64,000 nt of DNA from Marivita sp051859345 (lineage in GTDB: Bacteria; Pseudomonadota; Alphaproteobacteria; Rhodobacterales; Rhodobacteraceae): the NCBI RefSeq assembly GCF_051859345.1, contig NZ_JBHYFV010000012.1, positions 52,427 through 116,426 of the forward strand, read 5' to 3'. Shown here piece after piece: positions 1-8,763 of the stretch (its first letter is position 1; every line of letters starts with the position of its first letter). Position numbers and translations under genes: made by a program. A model generated the notes under the pieces. It ran no database searches. It saw nothing but the letters and a program-made list of their open reading frames with translations, and had not been told where the DNA came from.

Positions 1-156
1 TTTACGTTGATCAGCGAAGCGGCGCGTCGGAACAGCGTACCGTTGATGACAACCGGACTGATCCTTGAATTATACCGAAGCGCATCGAATTCGGGTTTGC
101 AGGACGAAGATTTCTTCGCATTGGTGAAATGGCAAGAAAATTTGTCGACACGATAG
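1..156 (+). CDS. 3-hydroxyisobutyrate dehydrogenase-like protein, C-terminal fragment (cut by window edge)
   Basis: The reading frame is open from the first base to a TAG at 154-156 and encodes 51 residues. They contain SVPLMTTGLILELYR and GLQDEDFFALVK, which resemble the last helices of NAD-dependent beta-hydroxyacid dehydrogenases (3-hydroxyisobutyrate / tartronate semialdehyde reductase family), where a G-D/E-D-F motif comes shortly before the C-terminus. The catalytic and Rossmann parts lie outside the window, so substrate and function cannot be judged. The stop overlaps the next gene by 28 bases, suggesting one transcript and translational coupling with the regulator that follows. Confidence 0.6.
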   Translation, partial: FTLISEAARRNSVPLMTTGLILELYRSASNSGLQDEDFFALVKWQENLSTR

Positions 157-1898
157 AAACGCAGGCGCAGGGATCCGACGCCGTGCATTCTCAGGTTCCC
201 AGTCTCACGAGCCACGAATTGTCGCGGATCGTCGATTTTCTGCGCCGGCTCCGTGCGCCCTTCGATGCGAACATGCCAGGGGCCAAGCCTGACGTATATC
301 TGAACATCACGCTCGAGCTGGTCGATGCGCATCTCCGCGTGACCCCGATCGACAAGTCGGGCCTCATCAGTTCTGCCGATGTGCCCTACAGCACGGGCAA
401 CCGGATGATCGCCAAGATGATCGAAGACGGGTTGATCAGTCAGGTTCCCCGCGGCAACGGTCTCAAGACGCACTTTCTGGAACCATCAGAAGCCTTGTTG
501 AACGCATTCATGGCGTATGCCAGCCATGTCAAGGGACACATGGCAAAGACCTTTGGCCTTCGCAAAGGCACCGAGACCAGTGAATATTATTTTGGCGGAA
601 GTTACTTTGCATCCCAGATCATCTCGCCGGTTCGAGGCGAGGATATTTCAGCGTTGAACCTGGGCGATATCAAGTTCCTGCTGAACGACGACAACTATTT
701 TGTTGCAATGCGGAACATGTGGTCAGATTTCCGCAATGATTTCGGCAAGCGCAGCAGCTTTGAGCTACAGCGGCTTCCCGATCTTTACGAAAATACCCGG
801 CGTACACTGTCCGAGGTGGCGCCGCGCTATGACGTTGTAGCGATGAACATGCCATGGCTGGGTGAATTCGCTGAACGGGGCGAACTGGCCCCGCTGGACA
901 ACCTCCTGGCCGACGCGGCGATCAATCCCTTGGACTTTCATCCCTCTGTCTGGGGCACAGGTAACTGGAAGGGCACGCAATACGGCATCCCGCTGTATTG
1001 CACGATCGAAATTCTTGCAGCACGCAAGGACCTGTTCGAAGCGCGCAGCATTCCCTTTCCAAAGACGTTCGATGAAACCATTGCCGCGGCGCACGATTTC
1101 CACGACCCGGAAAAAGAATTCTACGGCATCGCCTGGAACGGCCAGCGCGGTATGCCAATCGCAAATTCCTTCATGTTCTTCCTCGCAGCCTGCCGGACGA
1201 CCGTCATCGACATGCCGCTGCGCAATCAGGAAAGCTGGAGCTTCGACACGTTCGAAAAGCTGAAACTTCAAATCGACACCGAGGATGCGCTCGAAGTGGT
1301 CGAATACATGAAGCAATTGGTTGAGGTCTCGCCGCCAGACATCGCCACGATTGATTGGGACCGGCGCATCCATTATTTCATGTCCGGTCAGACAGCGATG
1401 GCCTATTGCTGGACAATGCGCGCCGCACGTTTCGAGCATGAGCTTAGTTCGCGCGTGGCACGTCGCGTTGCATATCTTCCACCGCCGTCACGCAGAATGC
1501 GCCGCGTTTCCGCACCGGTCGGAGGCTTCCTGCTGACCATCCCTGCCTACGTCGAACCGGCGCAGCAAAAACAAATCATCTCCGCCATCGCTTGGATGGT
1601 CTCGCCAGAAGCGATGAAAGAGCACGTCAAGAACGGCTTCCCGGTTGCACCACGCTTTTCGGTTTGCGCGGATCCCGAGGCGCTCGCCTCATCGCCGATC
1701 GTCAGCATGGTCGACCGAATGGCGCGCAAGAACGAGCTGGTCACCTGGGCACGCCCCCCGGTACCGGAATTCAACCTGATCGAGCGAACCCTAGGCGAAG
1801 AAATTCACGAGATTGTCTTCAATGGAAAATCGCCGCAACGTGGACTTAAGGACGCCGAAAACCGGATACTGAGCGTCGTTCGAAACGAGATGCGTTGA
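129..1898 (+). CDS. Winged-helix regulator fused to a family-1 solute-binding domain
   Basis: 589 residues with no signal peptide, which is wrong for a periplasmic binding protein. Residues about 25-130 look like a MarR-type winged helix: LISSADVPYSTGNRMI at 79-94 reads as a recognition helix and EDGLISQVPRG as the wing. From about residue 180 to 575 the protein resembles class-1 (MalE-type) solute-binding proteins, for example NMPWLGEFAERGELAPLD, PLYCTIEILAARKDLFE and GGFLLTIPAY. The arrangement suggests a cytoplasmic transcription factor that uses an SBP fold as its ligand sensor, by analogy with LacI proteins and their different periplasmic-binding-protein fold. The ATG at 129 lies inside the end of the dehydrogenase gene. 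The ligand is unknown; the dehydrogenase and the facing ABC genes are candidate targets. Confidence 0.7.
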   Translation: MARKFVDTIETQAQGSDAVHSQVPSLTSHELSRIVDFLRRLRAPFDANMPGAKPDVYLNITLELVDAHLRVTPIDKSGLISSADVPYSTGNRMIAKMIEDGLISQVPRGNGLKTHFLEPSEALLNAFMAYASHVKGHMAKTFGLRKGTETSEYYFGGSYFASQIISPVRGEDISALNLGDIKFLLNDDNYFVAMRNMWSDFRNDFGKRSSFELQRLPDLYENTRRTLSEVAPRYDVVAMNMPWLGEFAERGELAPLDNLLADAAINPLDFHPSVWGTGNWKGTQYGIPLYCTIEILAARKDLFEARSIPFPKTFDETIAAAHDFHDPEKEFYGIAWNGQRGMPIANSFMFFLAACRTTVIDMPLRNQESWSFDTFEKLKLQIDTEDALEVVEYMKQLVEVSPPDIATIDWDRRIHYFMSGQTAMAYCWTMRAARFEHELSSRVARRVAYLPPPSRRMRRVSAPVGGFLLTIPAYVEPAQQKQIISAIAWMVSPEAMKEHVKNGFPVAPRFSVCADPEALASSPIVSMVDRMARKNELVTWARPPVPEFNLIERTLGEEIHEIVFNGKSPQRGLKDAENRILSVVRNEMR

Positions 1899-2033
1899 AG
1901 AAAAACGGTACGTCGATCTGCGCAGTCGACACTTGGTGGTCGCGCGTGACACAATCGGCGAAGTCCAGCCCGAACCGGATTTCCAGTTGGGAATGGCTTC
2001 CCGGTTGGCGACGCGGAAACAATTGGTCAATTG

Positions 2034-2807
2034 TCACATACGCGCTTCGGAGACGTGCCAGGCCGAGAAATGCCGTCGCAGGCGACCGATGAGCGTGTAG
2101 AGAACAAGGCCCACCATGGCCAGTACGACGATCACCGCGAAGAGTTCGGGCACGGCGAGGTTCTGCAGATGCGCCACGGCAAGGTAACCGAGCCCTTCGT
2201 TGCCACCGATGAATTCGCCAACGATGGCGCCGATCATCGCCAGGACCACGGCCACCTCTGTGCCGGTCAGAATCACCGGCAAGGCGGACGGCACATCCAG
2301 CATGTAGAACCTCTGCAACGGATTGGCCTGAAGAATGGTGAACACGTCCTTGTCGCCAGGCTCGACGGACTTGAAGGCCTGCAACGCGTTGGAGAAGACA
2401 GGAAAGAAGGCCAGTGCCGCAGCGATGACAATCTTGGATTCCAGCCCGAATCCGAACCAAAGGATGAAGAGTGGTGCAAGCGCGATTTTCGGAATGAGTT
2501 GCAGCAGCACGATGAACGGCTTGGCTGCCCACTCGAACGGAGGTACGCGCGCCATGACAAAGCCGAGTGTGACTCCGAGGAAGACCGCGATCAGAAAGCC
2601 TGAAACGGCCTCTGTTACGGTGACAAGCGTGTGATCCCATAGTTCGCGTGTCTGCACCATGTCGATGAGTGCCATGAGAATTGCCTCGGGTGGAGGCAGC
2701 ACGAAGGACGATACCTGGGCAGTCCGGACATAGAGGGACCAGCCTGCCAGGAAAAGGCATACCGATACGACCGGCAGGGCAATTCTCAACATACGTTCGG
2801 GCATCAT
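2034..2807 (-). CDS. ABC transporter permease, SsuC/TauC/ThiX type
   Basis: 257 residues, an integral inner-membrane protein of the binding-protein-dependent transport family. An N-terminal helix is followed by the LPPPEAI segment typical of the nitrate/sulfonate/taurine/HMP group, then about five more hydrophobic segments. The cytoplasmic coupling loop is near residues 170-190 (PSALPVILTGTEVAVVLAMIGAIVGEF). Its start overlaps the stop of the ATPase gene by 4 bases (ATGA), so the three genes SBP-ATPase-permease form one minus-strand operon. It faces the regulator gene convergently. The substrate cannot be read from the sequence; sulfonates, pyrimidine precursors or other small organics are all known for this group. 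Confidence 0.88.
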   Translation of the reverse strand: MMPERMLRIALPVVSVCLFLAGWSLYVRTAQVSSFVLPPPEAILMALIDMVQTRELWDHTLVTVTEAVSGFLIAVFLGVTLGFVMARVPPFEWAAKPFIVLLQLIPKIALAPLFILWFGFGLESKIVIAAALAFFPVFSNALQAFKSVEPGDKDVFTILQANPLQRFYMLDVPSALPVILTGTEVAVVLAMIGAIVGEFIGGNEGLGYLAVAHLQNLAVPELFAVIVVLAMVGLVLYTLIGRLRRHFSAWHVSEARM

Positions 2808-3607
2808 TCCCCCTCGCTCAGCGTGCGACGCAGCTGGCCGACCATTGACTGGAAATCCATGGATTGCTGCAAGTCGAGATTGCGCGGTCGCATGAACGGA
2901 ATCTCGACCGTCGCCGTGATCCGTGCCGGGCGGGGTGCCAGCACGACGACACGGTCGGACAGGAACGCCGCCTCGGATATCGAATGCGTGACGAGGATCG
3001 TTGTCACGTTTGCGCCGGCGCAGACCTCCATCAGTTCCAAGTTCAGTGTGTCACGCGTCATCGCATCGAGCGCACCGAAGGGTTCATCAAGCAGCAGGAG
3101 CTGCGGATCAGTCACCAGGGCCCGCGCCAGCGACGCGCGCTGTTTCATGCCGCCCGAGAGCGCGCCCGGCCTGTGATGTAGAAACTCGCCAAGGCCCACC
3201 GTTTCGCAGATATCACGCGCGCGTTCGGTCCGTTCCGTCCGCCCCAATCCGGCGATCCTCAGCGGCAAAGCGACGTTTTCGACAACGGAGAACCATGGAA
3301 AAAGTCGGGCTTCCTGGAACATCATCGACACTGGCCGCGTCGCAGATGTTGAGCGGCCCGCAGCAGTCCAGACCGGCGCGCCGCGAATCTCGACGGTGCC
3401 TCTGGTCGGAGGTTCCAATCCGGCAACAATCCGCAGAAGTGTCGTTTTTCCGCAGCCCGACGGCCCAAGAAGAGACACGAAGGCACCCCGTTCCAACGCG
3501 AGGTCCGCATCCTGTATCGCGGTAACGGCCGAGGGGCCGTCACCAAATATCTTGGTCAGACCAGAAACCCTGATTTCCATGGGTTCCTGTCGCGCATCGA
3601 ATGCCAT
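2804..3607 (-). CDS. ABC transporter ATP-binding protein, SsuB/TauB type
   Basis: About 267 residues. Walker A GPSGCGKTT, Q-loop MFQEARLFPW, signature LSGGMKQRASLARAL, Walker B LLLLDEPFGALD and the switch His in VTHSISEAAFLSDRV are all present, so this is a complete ATPase of the nitrate/sulfonate/taurine class. It energises the neighbouring permease. The ATG at 3607 overlaps the stop of the binding-protein gene by one base (TGATG). An internal ATG at 3580, preceded by AGGA, would give a start nearer the family norm (MEIRVSG) and is a real alternative. Confidence 0.9.
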   Translation of the reverse strand: MAFDARQEPMEIRVSGLTKIFGDGPSAVTAIQDADLALERGAFVSLLGPSGCGKTTLLRIVAGLEPPTRGTVEIRGAPVWTAAGRSTSATRPVSMMFQEARLFPWFSVVENVALPLRIAGLGRTERTERARDICETVGLGEFLHHRPGALSGGMKQRASLARALVTDPQLLLLDEPFGALDAMTRDTLNLELMEVCAGANVTTILVTHSISEAAFLSDRVVVLAPRPARITATVEIPFMRPRNLDLQQSMDFQSMVGQLRRTLSEGE

Positions 3608-4620
3608 CAACTCATCGCTCGCTCAAGCGGTTCGTTGGTATACAGCGTGGTCGCGTCCGGTGCGCTCTCGATCATGCCGGCCGAACTCAGCAGCGACACG
3701 GCATTGTCCCAGACTTCGGGAATGTTGCGCAGCAAGTTTTCTTCGCCCTTGGCGATCCAGTTCTGAGCGTTGGTCGCAAGGTCGATCTTGGCGATCTCCA
3801 TGTCGTCCAGGCCGTTGACGCTGTGCTTTGCACCTATGGCCTCCAGGATCGGTTCCAGTTCGGTGCTGCGCGCGATTTCCAGCGCCGAGCGATGCGTTGC
3901 GCGCAGGAAGGCGCTGTATTTCTCGGTATTGGCCTCCACGTCTTCGGGGCGCGCAACGTAGACCTGACCGGGCATACTGTCATCCATCGGCACGGCAACA
4001 ACCGTGTCACGCGCCGCCCGCGCCTTGATCATCGACGAGGTGTTGCCGATGAACGCACCCGCGCGCCCGGCTTCGATCAGCGCGAAGGACGCGGCGGTAT
4101 CGGCGACCTTGACTTTCTCGACCTTGTCGGGCGACGCACCGCCGCTCAGCATGAGCAGATCAAGCGTGCCTTCCATTGAGCCGCCAAGGGACGCCATGCC
4201 CACCGTCCGGCCCTCGAGATCGGAAACCGCGTTCACGGGATTTTCGCTCGACGAGATCAGGAAGAACGGCGACAGCTGAGCAATGGTCGCAATGGAGACA
4301 AGCGGTGCGCCGTTATTGACGCGCGCCTGAATGTAGTTGGTGCCGCCCGTGCGACCGGAATCCATCTGGTCGGCGAGGACCATCTGTGCGGCCATGGCAG
4401 CACCTTTGCCGGCCTGGATTTCCATGTCCAGCCCCTCATCGGCGTAGTAGCCTGCGGCATCGCCATAGAGCACAGAGGCAAACGACAGCGAAAAGCTGAA
4501 GGGCGTGATGAAACGGAAAGTCGTGTCCTGGGCGAAGGCCGGGCCGCCTGCTGACAGGCAGGCAAAGCCGGCGGCTGACGATCCGAGAAACGTGCGGCGG
4601 CTGAACGGGATACGGGTCAT
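3607..4620 (-). CDS. ABC transporter substrate-binding protein, NMT1/THI5-like, Tat signal
   Basis: 337 residues. The N-terminus carries SRRTFLGSSAAGFA followed by a hydrophobic stretch ending at AFA-Q, which fits a twin-arginine signal peptide. The mature part resembles the NMT1/THI5-like and SsuA family (ADEGLDMEIQAGKGAAMAAQMV, DLEGRTVGMASLGG, LEAIGAKHSVNGLDDMEIAK). I chose the ATG at 4620 because GAGGA lies about 8 bases upstream and the Tat motif begins there; a longer open frame to 4836 adds only low-complexity residues. It is the first gene of the three-gene importer operon and captures the unknown substrate in the periplasm. Confidence 0.85.
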   Translation of the reverse strand: MTRIPFSRRTFLGSSAAGFACLSAGGPAFAQDTTFRFITPFSFSLSFASVLYGDAAGYYADEGLDMEIQAGKGAAMAAQMVLADQMDSGRTGGTNYIQARVNNGAPLVSIATIAQLSPFFLISSSENPVNAVSDLEGRTVGMASLGGSMEGTLDLLMLSGGASPDKVEKVKVADTAASFALIEAGRAGAFIGNTSSMIKARAARDTVVAVPMDDSMPGQVYVARPEDVEANTEKYSAFLRATHRSALEIARSTELEPILEAIGAKHSVNGLDDMEIAKIDLATNAQNWIAKGEENLLRNIPEVWDNAVSLLSSAGMIESAPDATTLYTNEPLERAMS

Positions 4621-4972
4621 GGTTCTGGTCCTCTGCTGTTGGAGCAGCCCTTTTTTGTCGGCTGCTTTCTGTTTTCCGGACACGATAATGATGCCCCCAA
4701 GGCTCACAATTAGCCGTTTTCCAGGTAAAACGCGGGGCGTCGGATCATCCATTTTTCTTGACAATGCACGAGTTCGTTTTTGCTGGCGGACCATTTTATT
4801 CACGTTAAGACCATGACTGCATCGGTGGTCGAACACACGTCAGCGCCCGACACGCCACGGCTTGGCCGTGTCATGGATTTGGCCACAAACAAGGAAACAA
4901 GCTGTCGACGTGAAACGACAAAACGCGCCGGGCGCTCCCGACGCGTTTTGCCATGTCATGTGACGGCGACCC
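4621..4972. other. Intergenic region upstream of the NMT1-type importer operon
   Basis: 352 bases with no convincing gene. It must hold the promoter of the importer operon near 4620, but no clear -35/-10 pair could be picked out on the minus strand. The only distinct structure is the inverted repeat at 4919-4950, listed separately as a terminator. Confidence 0.5.
4919..4950 (-). terminator. Likely terminator of the bicupin gene
   Basis: CAAAACGCG at 4919-4927 is perfectly complementary to CGCGTTTTG at 4942-4950, giving a 9-bp stem with a 14-base G+C-rich loop. It begins 23 bases past the stop codon of the bicupin gene. Read on the minus strand it ends in GTTTTG followed by TCGTTTC, a weak U-rich tail, so intrinsic termination is plausible but may be inefficient. 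Confidence 0.55.
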
Positions 4973-5917
4973 TTATGCCGCTTGGTATTTCACATCGTCC
5001 TTGTCTGACGAGCCGATCACATGCCAGACCGTTGCGGCCTCGACACCGTCGTTGCGGATCCAGTGCCGGCGCCCAGCCGGCGTCTTGACCAAGTCCCGTG
5101 GGCCAAGCTCGACTTCCACTGTTTCGCCATTTTCTTCCCAACCCATCTTCAGGCTGCCTTCAAGCACCAGAAAGGCGTCTTCGACAGCGCGGACGAACGG
5201 CTTCAGACCGCACCGTGACGGGATACCCCACATTTCCTTGCGGCAGGTGTCATGCGTGAGACCACCTTCACCGACATAGACTTTCCGGGTGAACCCCGCT
5301 TCTTCCCAGATCGTGGGCTGTTCGGAGTAGCGGATCACATAGTTCCGCATCAGCTGTTGCAGTGGGTGATCTCCGTTCGGGTCGTATTTGATGGTCTCGC
5401 CCGGCTTTGCCCCAAAGCGGCGGGCAAGCTCGGTGTCGTGCTCCTTTGGGTGGTAGTGATAGACCGGCGGCAAGGGCTTGCCGACATCGACCGAAATCGA
5501 CATCAGCACCGGCTCGACCCCGTCAACACGAAACCCGTGTCCGATTTCGCGGGCGTTTAGGATCATGTCCCTGGGTCCGAGGTTGATTTCGCAAACTTCT
5601 CCGTCCTTTTCCCACCCCACGACCAGGGTGCCATCAATGATCAGAAAGCTTTCTTCGATCTCATGGCTGTGGCAAGCAGCAAAGCGTCCCGGCTCCTTGT
5701 AGATCAGCGACACTGTGAAATTGTCGGCCTTGAGCGTGGACGTGTCCCCGACCTTGGGTGAACCACCTGCCCCGACATAGCGCATCTGTGCGCGTGCAAG
5801 CTCGGGATAGCCCGAATTTGACGGGAAGGCGTCCCAATCAAAGGCCTTGTCAGTAAATCGGCCCGTATGAGCCGCGAGTTCCGCCGCGAGCGGCGATGCT
5901 TTCGTGTACATGTTCAT
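4973..5917 (-). CDS. Two-domain cupin protein (bicupin)
   Basis: 314 residues with two tandem cupin barrels. The first (about 65-145) has a metal site: His83, His85 and Glu89 in ACHSHEIEESF, with the distal His127 in REIGHGF. The second (about 215-300) keeps the barrel motifs (AVEDAFLVLEG, LGPRDLVKTPAG) but lacks the H-x-H-E ligands; only one His remains (RRHW), so it is probably structural. The architecture recalls gentisate-dioxygenase-like and other bicupin dioxygenases, but no specific substrate can be named. Start 5917 is chosen for the GGGAG 6-7 bases upstream. It is divergent from an IclR-type gene 61 bases away, probably its regulator. Confidence 0.72.
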   Translation of the reverse strand: MNMYTKASPLAAELAAHTGRFTDKAFDWDAFPSNSGYPELARAQMRYVGAGGSPKVGDTSTLKADNFTVSLIYKEPGRFAACHSHEIEESFLIIDGTLVVGWEKDGEVCEINLGPRDMILNAREIGHGFRVDGVEPVLMSISVDVGKPLPPVYHYHPKEHDTELARRFGAKPGETIKYDPNGDHPLQQLMRNYVIRYSEQPTIWEEAGFTRKVYVGEGGLTHDTCRKEMWGIPSRCGLKPFVRAVEDAFLVLEGSLKMGWEENGETVEVELGPRDLVKTPAGRRHWIRNDGVEAATVWHVIGSSDKDDVKYQAA

Positions 5918-5932
5918 GGTTGTCTCCCTTGG

Positions 5933-5949
5933 TCGATCCTGTTCGATCC
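5933..5949. promoter_or_regulatory. Direct repeat in the bicupin/IclR divergent promoter
   Basis: TCGATCC occurs twice, exactly 10 bases (one helical turn) apart, in the 61-base space between the divergent bicupin and IclR genes. ATAGGC and GCCTAT also form an imperfectly spaced inverted pair nearby. Either could be an operator for the IclR protein. This is inferred from position only. Confidence 0.25.
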
Positions 5950-5978
5950 GGGTATAGGCAAAGCGAAAAACAGGGCCT

Positions 5979-6770
5979 ATGCTGCGTTTCATGGATAAAA
6001 CGCTATCAGAAGCTGACCGCTACCTTGTCCCGGGCCTCATGCGCGGGCTTGCAGTGCTGGAGGTCTTCAAACCTGACAAAAGGGAGATGTCGCTGAGCGA
6101 CATTGCGCGCGCTTTGGGACTGTCGCGGTCGGCGGCCTTCCGAAGTGTGTATACACTCGCGCATCTGGGCTTCCTGCTGCATGATTCACGCCGGCAGACC
6201 TATTCGCTTGGCCCGGCGGTGTTGCGACTTGGCCATGGCTACATGGTGGCGCGGGAGCTTGTGCAGATCGCACTTCCGGAGCTCGAGAAACTGCGGGACG
6301 AAACCGACTGGTCGGCACATCTGGGCGTACGGGACGGACGCAATGTGTTGTACCTGTTGCGTGTACCAAGCCGCCACGGGATGGGAAGCATCGTGCATGT
6401 CGGCAGCCGTTTGCCAGCCGCCGCCACGACCATGGGGCGGGTACTGCTCACCGATCTGGACGAAGCGACGCTTGTTGCCCTTTACCGTGACGAGCATTAC
6501 GAGCATATCCCCGCCGACGCGCCCCGCAACACGGCAGATCTGCTAAGGCAATGGCGCGCCGATAAAGAGCGTGAAGTGGTCGTGCATCTGGGCAGCTTCG
6601 AGCGTGGTATGGCTTCAGTAGCCGCACCTGTGCGCGAGTTGTCCGGCGATGTTGTGGCCGCGGTCAGCGCGACACGGGCCTTTGGGCGTCCCAGCCGCCC
6701 CGACGACAGGGTCATTCAGGCCGTACAGACCTGTGCAACCGACATTTCAAAGCTGCTTGGCAGGTTTTGA
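5979..6770 (+). CDS. IclR-family transcriptional regulator
   Basis: 263 residues. An N-terminal winged helix (about 20-85; LSDIARALGLSRSAAFRSVYTLAHLGFL) is followed by the IclR effector-binding domain (about 95-260), with the typical LRDETDWSAHLGVRDG, AAATTMGRVLLTD and SFERGMASVAAPVRE segments. Such proteins are dimeric, ligand-responsive repressors or activators of catabolic genes. The start is ATG 5979 or the ATG four codons later; neither has a strong ribosome site. It is divergent from the bicupin gene and convergent with the TRAP genes, so the bicupin is the best candidate target. Confidence 0.88.
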   Translation: MLRFMDKTLSEADRYLVPGLMRGLAVLEVFKPDKREMSLSDIARALGLSRSAAFRSVYTLAHLGFLLHDSRRQTYSLGPAVLRLGHGYMVARELVQIALPELEKLRDETDWSAHLGVRDGRNVLYLLRVPSRHGMGSIVHVGSRLPAAATTMGRVLLTDLDEATLVALYRDEHYEHIPADAPRNTADLLRQWRADKEREVVVHLGSFERGMASVAAPVRELSGDVVAAVSATRAFGRPSRPDDRVIQAVQTCATDISKLLGRF

Positions 6771-6871
6771 CTGCCAGGCGCCTATCCAGCCCTGTCCGGA
6801 AACGATCATATGGCTTCCTGCGGGGCGATTCCCCTTTGCCAAGCAATTCGATGCGAAATGCCGATACGCGC

Positions 6872-8191
6872 TTATCGGAACATGTAATCGACCGGGACGG
6901 TCACCAGTTCGGGAAAGACGAACAGGATCGCGATTGCGGCAAGGTCACACAGAATGAAGGGCACCGCCGCCCGATAGATGTCATTCATCGTGGTGCCCTT
7001 GGGAGCCACTGCCTTCATCACGAAGAGCGCGCCGCCCAGTGGGGGCGAGGTCGATCCTGTCTCGATCGCGACAAGATACATCGCGGCGAACCAGATCGGA
7101 TCAAACCCGAACTCACGGACAACGGGAATGAAGATCGGCAGCGTGACCAGCATGATCGGCAGCGGGCCCATGAACATGCCCAGAAAAATCACCGCTCCGA
7201 GCATGGTGAGAACAATCGCACCGTGGCTGATTTGCAAGTTGATGATGGCGTCCACCATGCCGTAGGTCGCGCCGGTGAAGGCCAAGAGCTGGGTGAAGGT
7301 GACGGCGCCTGAAACGATCAGCAAGACCATGACCGAGATGTTGGCGCTGCCGAGGATTGACTTTGAAAAGACATCCCAGGTCAGCCGTCGCTTGAGCGCG
7401 GCCAGCGCAAGAGTTGCAAAGGCCCCCGTGGCGGCGGCCTCGCTCGGCGTTGCCCAACCCAGGAAAATGACACCGACGACCGAAAAGACGACCAATCCGA
7501 GCGGCAAAATGTTGATTGCCGTCGCATGTAGTTTTTCGGACATCGGCACCGGCTCGACATCGAAGGCGGGTGCCAGATCTGGTTGCAGGTTGATTCGGAC
7601 GACGATGTAGATCGTGTACAGCAAAGCCATCAGAAGGCCTGGCACGATAATGCCGATCAGGATGCGGCCGATGGACAGTTCGGCCACCACGCCCAGAACC
7701 ACGGCGAGAGAGCTGGGCGGTATCATGATCGCGAGCCCGGCCGACCCGAGGATCGGACCCAGCGACATCGGTTTCTTGTAGCCGCGTTTCTCCATCTCGG
7801 GAACGAGCGAAGACCCCAGCAGGGCAATGGCCCCCATGGAATTTCCGGTCAGCGAGGAAAACAGCACGCCTCCCCCGACGGCCATGAAGGCGAGCCGACC
7901 GCGCAGCTTGCCGAACCACTTGTCCAGCGTGTCCATCAGGTCGATGGCGATGCGGGATTGGAACATGCCTTCGCCCATGATCATGAAGAGCGCAACAGGC
8001 AGCAGGGTGAAACTGGTCACCGAGTCTATGGTGTTCATCACCACCTGGCGAACGCCGGACACCCCGCCCAGAAGCAGATAGGCTCCGACCACGTTGACCG
8101 CGAGGAACGAGAACGCCACCGGCAAGCCGAGCACCATGAGAAACAGCAATGGCCCGACGACCAGTGCGATAACGTAATACCATTCCATCAT
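6872..8191 (-). CDS. dctM: TRAP transporter large permease (DctM type)
   Basis: 439 residues and about 12 hydrophobic segments, the usual size of the TRAP large membrane subunit. Recognisable stretches are GLPVAFSFLAVNV, GNSMGAIALLGSSLVPEM, PPSSLAVVLG and ETGSTSPPLGGALFVMKAVAP. It carries out the Na+-driven transport step with the small subunit and the periplasmic binding protein. Its start overlaps the stop of the small-subunit gene by one base (TAATG). It is the last gene of the hydroxylase-dctP-dctQ-dctM operon. A short perfect hairpin (CCGATA/TATCGG, 6861-6878) spans its stop codon and may aid 3' processing. Confidence 0.92.
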   Translation of the reverse strand: MMEWYYVIALVVGPLLFLMVLGLPVAFSFLAVNVVGAYLLLGGVSGVRQVVMNTIDSVTSFTLLPVALFMIMGEGMFQSRIAIDLMDTLDKWFGKLRGRLAFMAVGGGVLFSSLTGNSMGAIALLGSSLVPEMEKRGYKKPMSLGPILGSAGLAIMIPPSSLAVVLGVVAELSIGRILIGIIVPGLLMALLYTIYIVVRINLQPDLAPAFDVEPVPMSEKLHATAINILPLGLVVFSVVGVIFLGWATPSEAAATGAFATLALAALKRRLTWDVFSKSILGSANISVMVLLIVSGAVTFTQLLAFTGATYGMVDAIINLQISHGAIVLTMLGAVIFLGMFMGPLPIMLVTLPIFIPVVREFGFDPIWFAAMYLVAIETGSTSPPLGGALFVMKAVAPKGTTMNDIYRAAVPFILCDLAAIAILFVFPELVTVPVDYMFR

Positions 8192-8691
8192 TACAGGCCT
8201 TCCCGGCGGAGAGCATCAATACCCTGGAACAGGAACTGTACGCTGAGCAGCAGCATCCCGACCGGAAGCGCAAACGAGACCAGGTAACGGGGCGGGGCCA
8301 TGACCGTCGCCGTCCGCACCCCGGTGTCGATCTGGTCCAGCACCACGTCGATGCCGACGATTGTGAGAATGGCACATAGCACGAAGCCGATTGTGGAATT
8401 GAGAAGCCGGACGATCACCTTCGGCCCAGTTGACAGACCGGCATAGACCAGGTCCAGCGTCACATGCTGGTTCTTTTCCAGAAGGTAGGGCGCACCGAGC
8501 AGTGTGATGTACAGCAGCGAATACTCGCTGACCTCGATCACCCAAAGCTGTGACGATCCGGTCAGCCCCCGAGACAGCACTTCGATGAAAATGATCGACG
8601 CGGCGAAAAACAGAAGCGCGGCTCCGACAATGGCCAGCCCGAGGTTCACGCGGCTAAAACCCGTCTTTATCCGGGCGTATTGGCTGAGCAT
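8191..8691 (-). CDS. dctQ: TRAP transporter small permease (DctQ type)
   Basis: 166 residues with four hydrophobic segments, matching the TRAP small membrane subunit (ASIIFIEVLSRGLTGSSQLWVIEVSEYSLLYITLLGAPYLLEKNQHVTLDL carries the family's E-S-x-Y-x-L-x-x-x-T-x-L-G-A-P pattern). I place the start at ATG 8691, which has AGGAG six bases upstream, rather than at the longer frame to 8742. It bridges DctM and the binding protein. It lies 72 bases downstream of dctP, and that spacer contains a hairpin. Confidence 0.9.
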   Translation of the reverse strand: MLSQYARIKTGFSRVNLGLAIVGAALLFFAASIIFIEVLSRGLTGSSQLWVIEVSEYSLLYITLLGAPYLLEKNQHVTLDLVYAGLSTGPKVIVRLLNSTIGFVLCAILTIVGIDVVLDQIDTGVRTATVMAPPRYLVSFALPVGMLLLSVQFLFQGIDALRREGL

Positions 8692-8715
8692 CCGAGGCTC
8701 CTGATTTTGCGGAAT

Positions 8716-8739
8716 GGGTCCACCCCGAAAGGCAGACCC
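8716..8739 (-). promoter_or_regulatory. Hairpin between dctP and dctQ
   Basis: On the minus strand GGGTCTGCC and GGTGGACCC can pair over 9 positions (two G-U) around a 6-base loop. It sits between the binding-protein gene and the permease genes, where such structures often protect the upstream mRNA and make binding protein more abundant than permease. No U-run follows, so it is not a classical terminator. Confidence 0.45.
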
Positions 8740-8763
8740 CATGCAGGCCTTACGGCACGAATA

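Noticed and set aside
3607..4836. Longer version of the NMT1-type binding protein starting at 4836
   Set aside because: It would place 72 unrelated residues before a good Tat signal; ATG 4620 has its own ribosome site.
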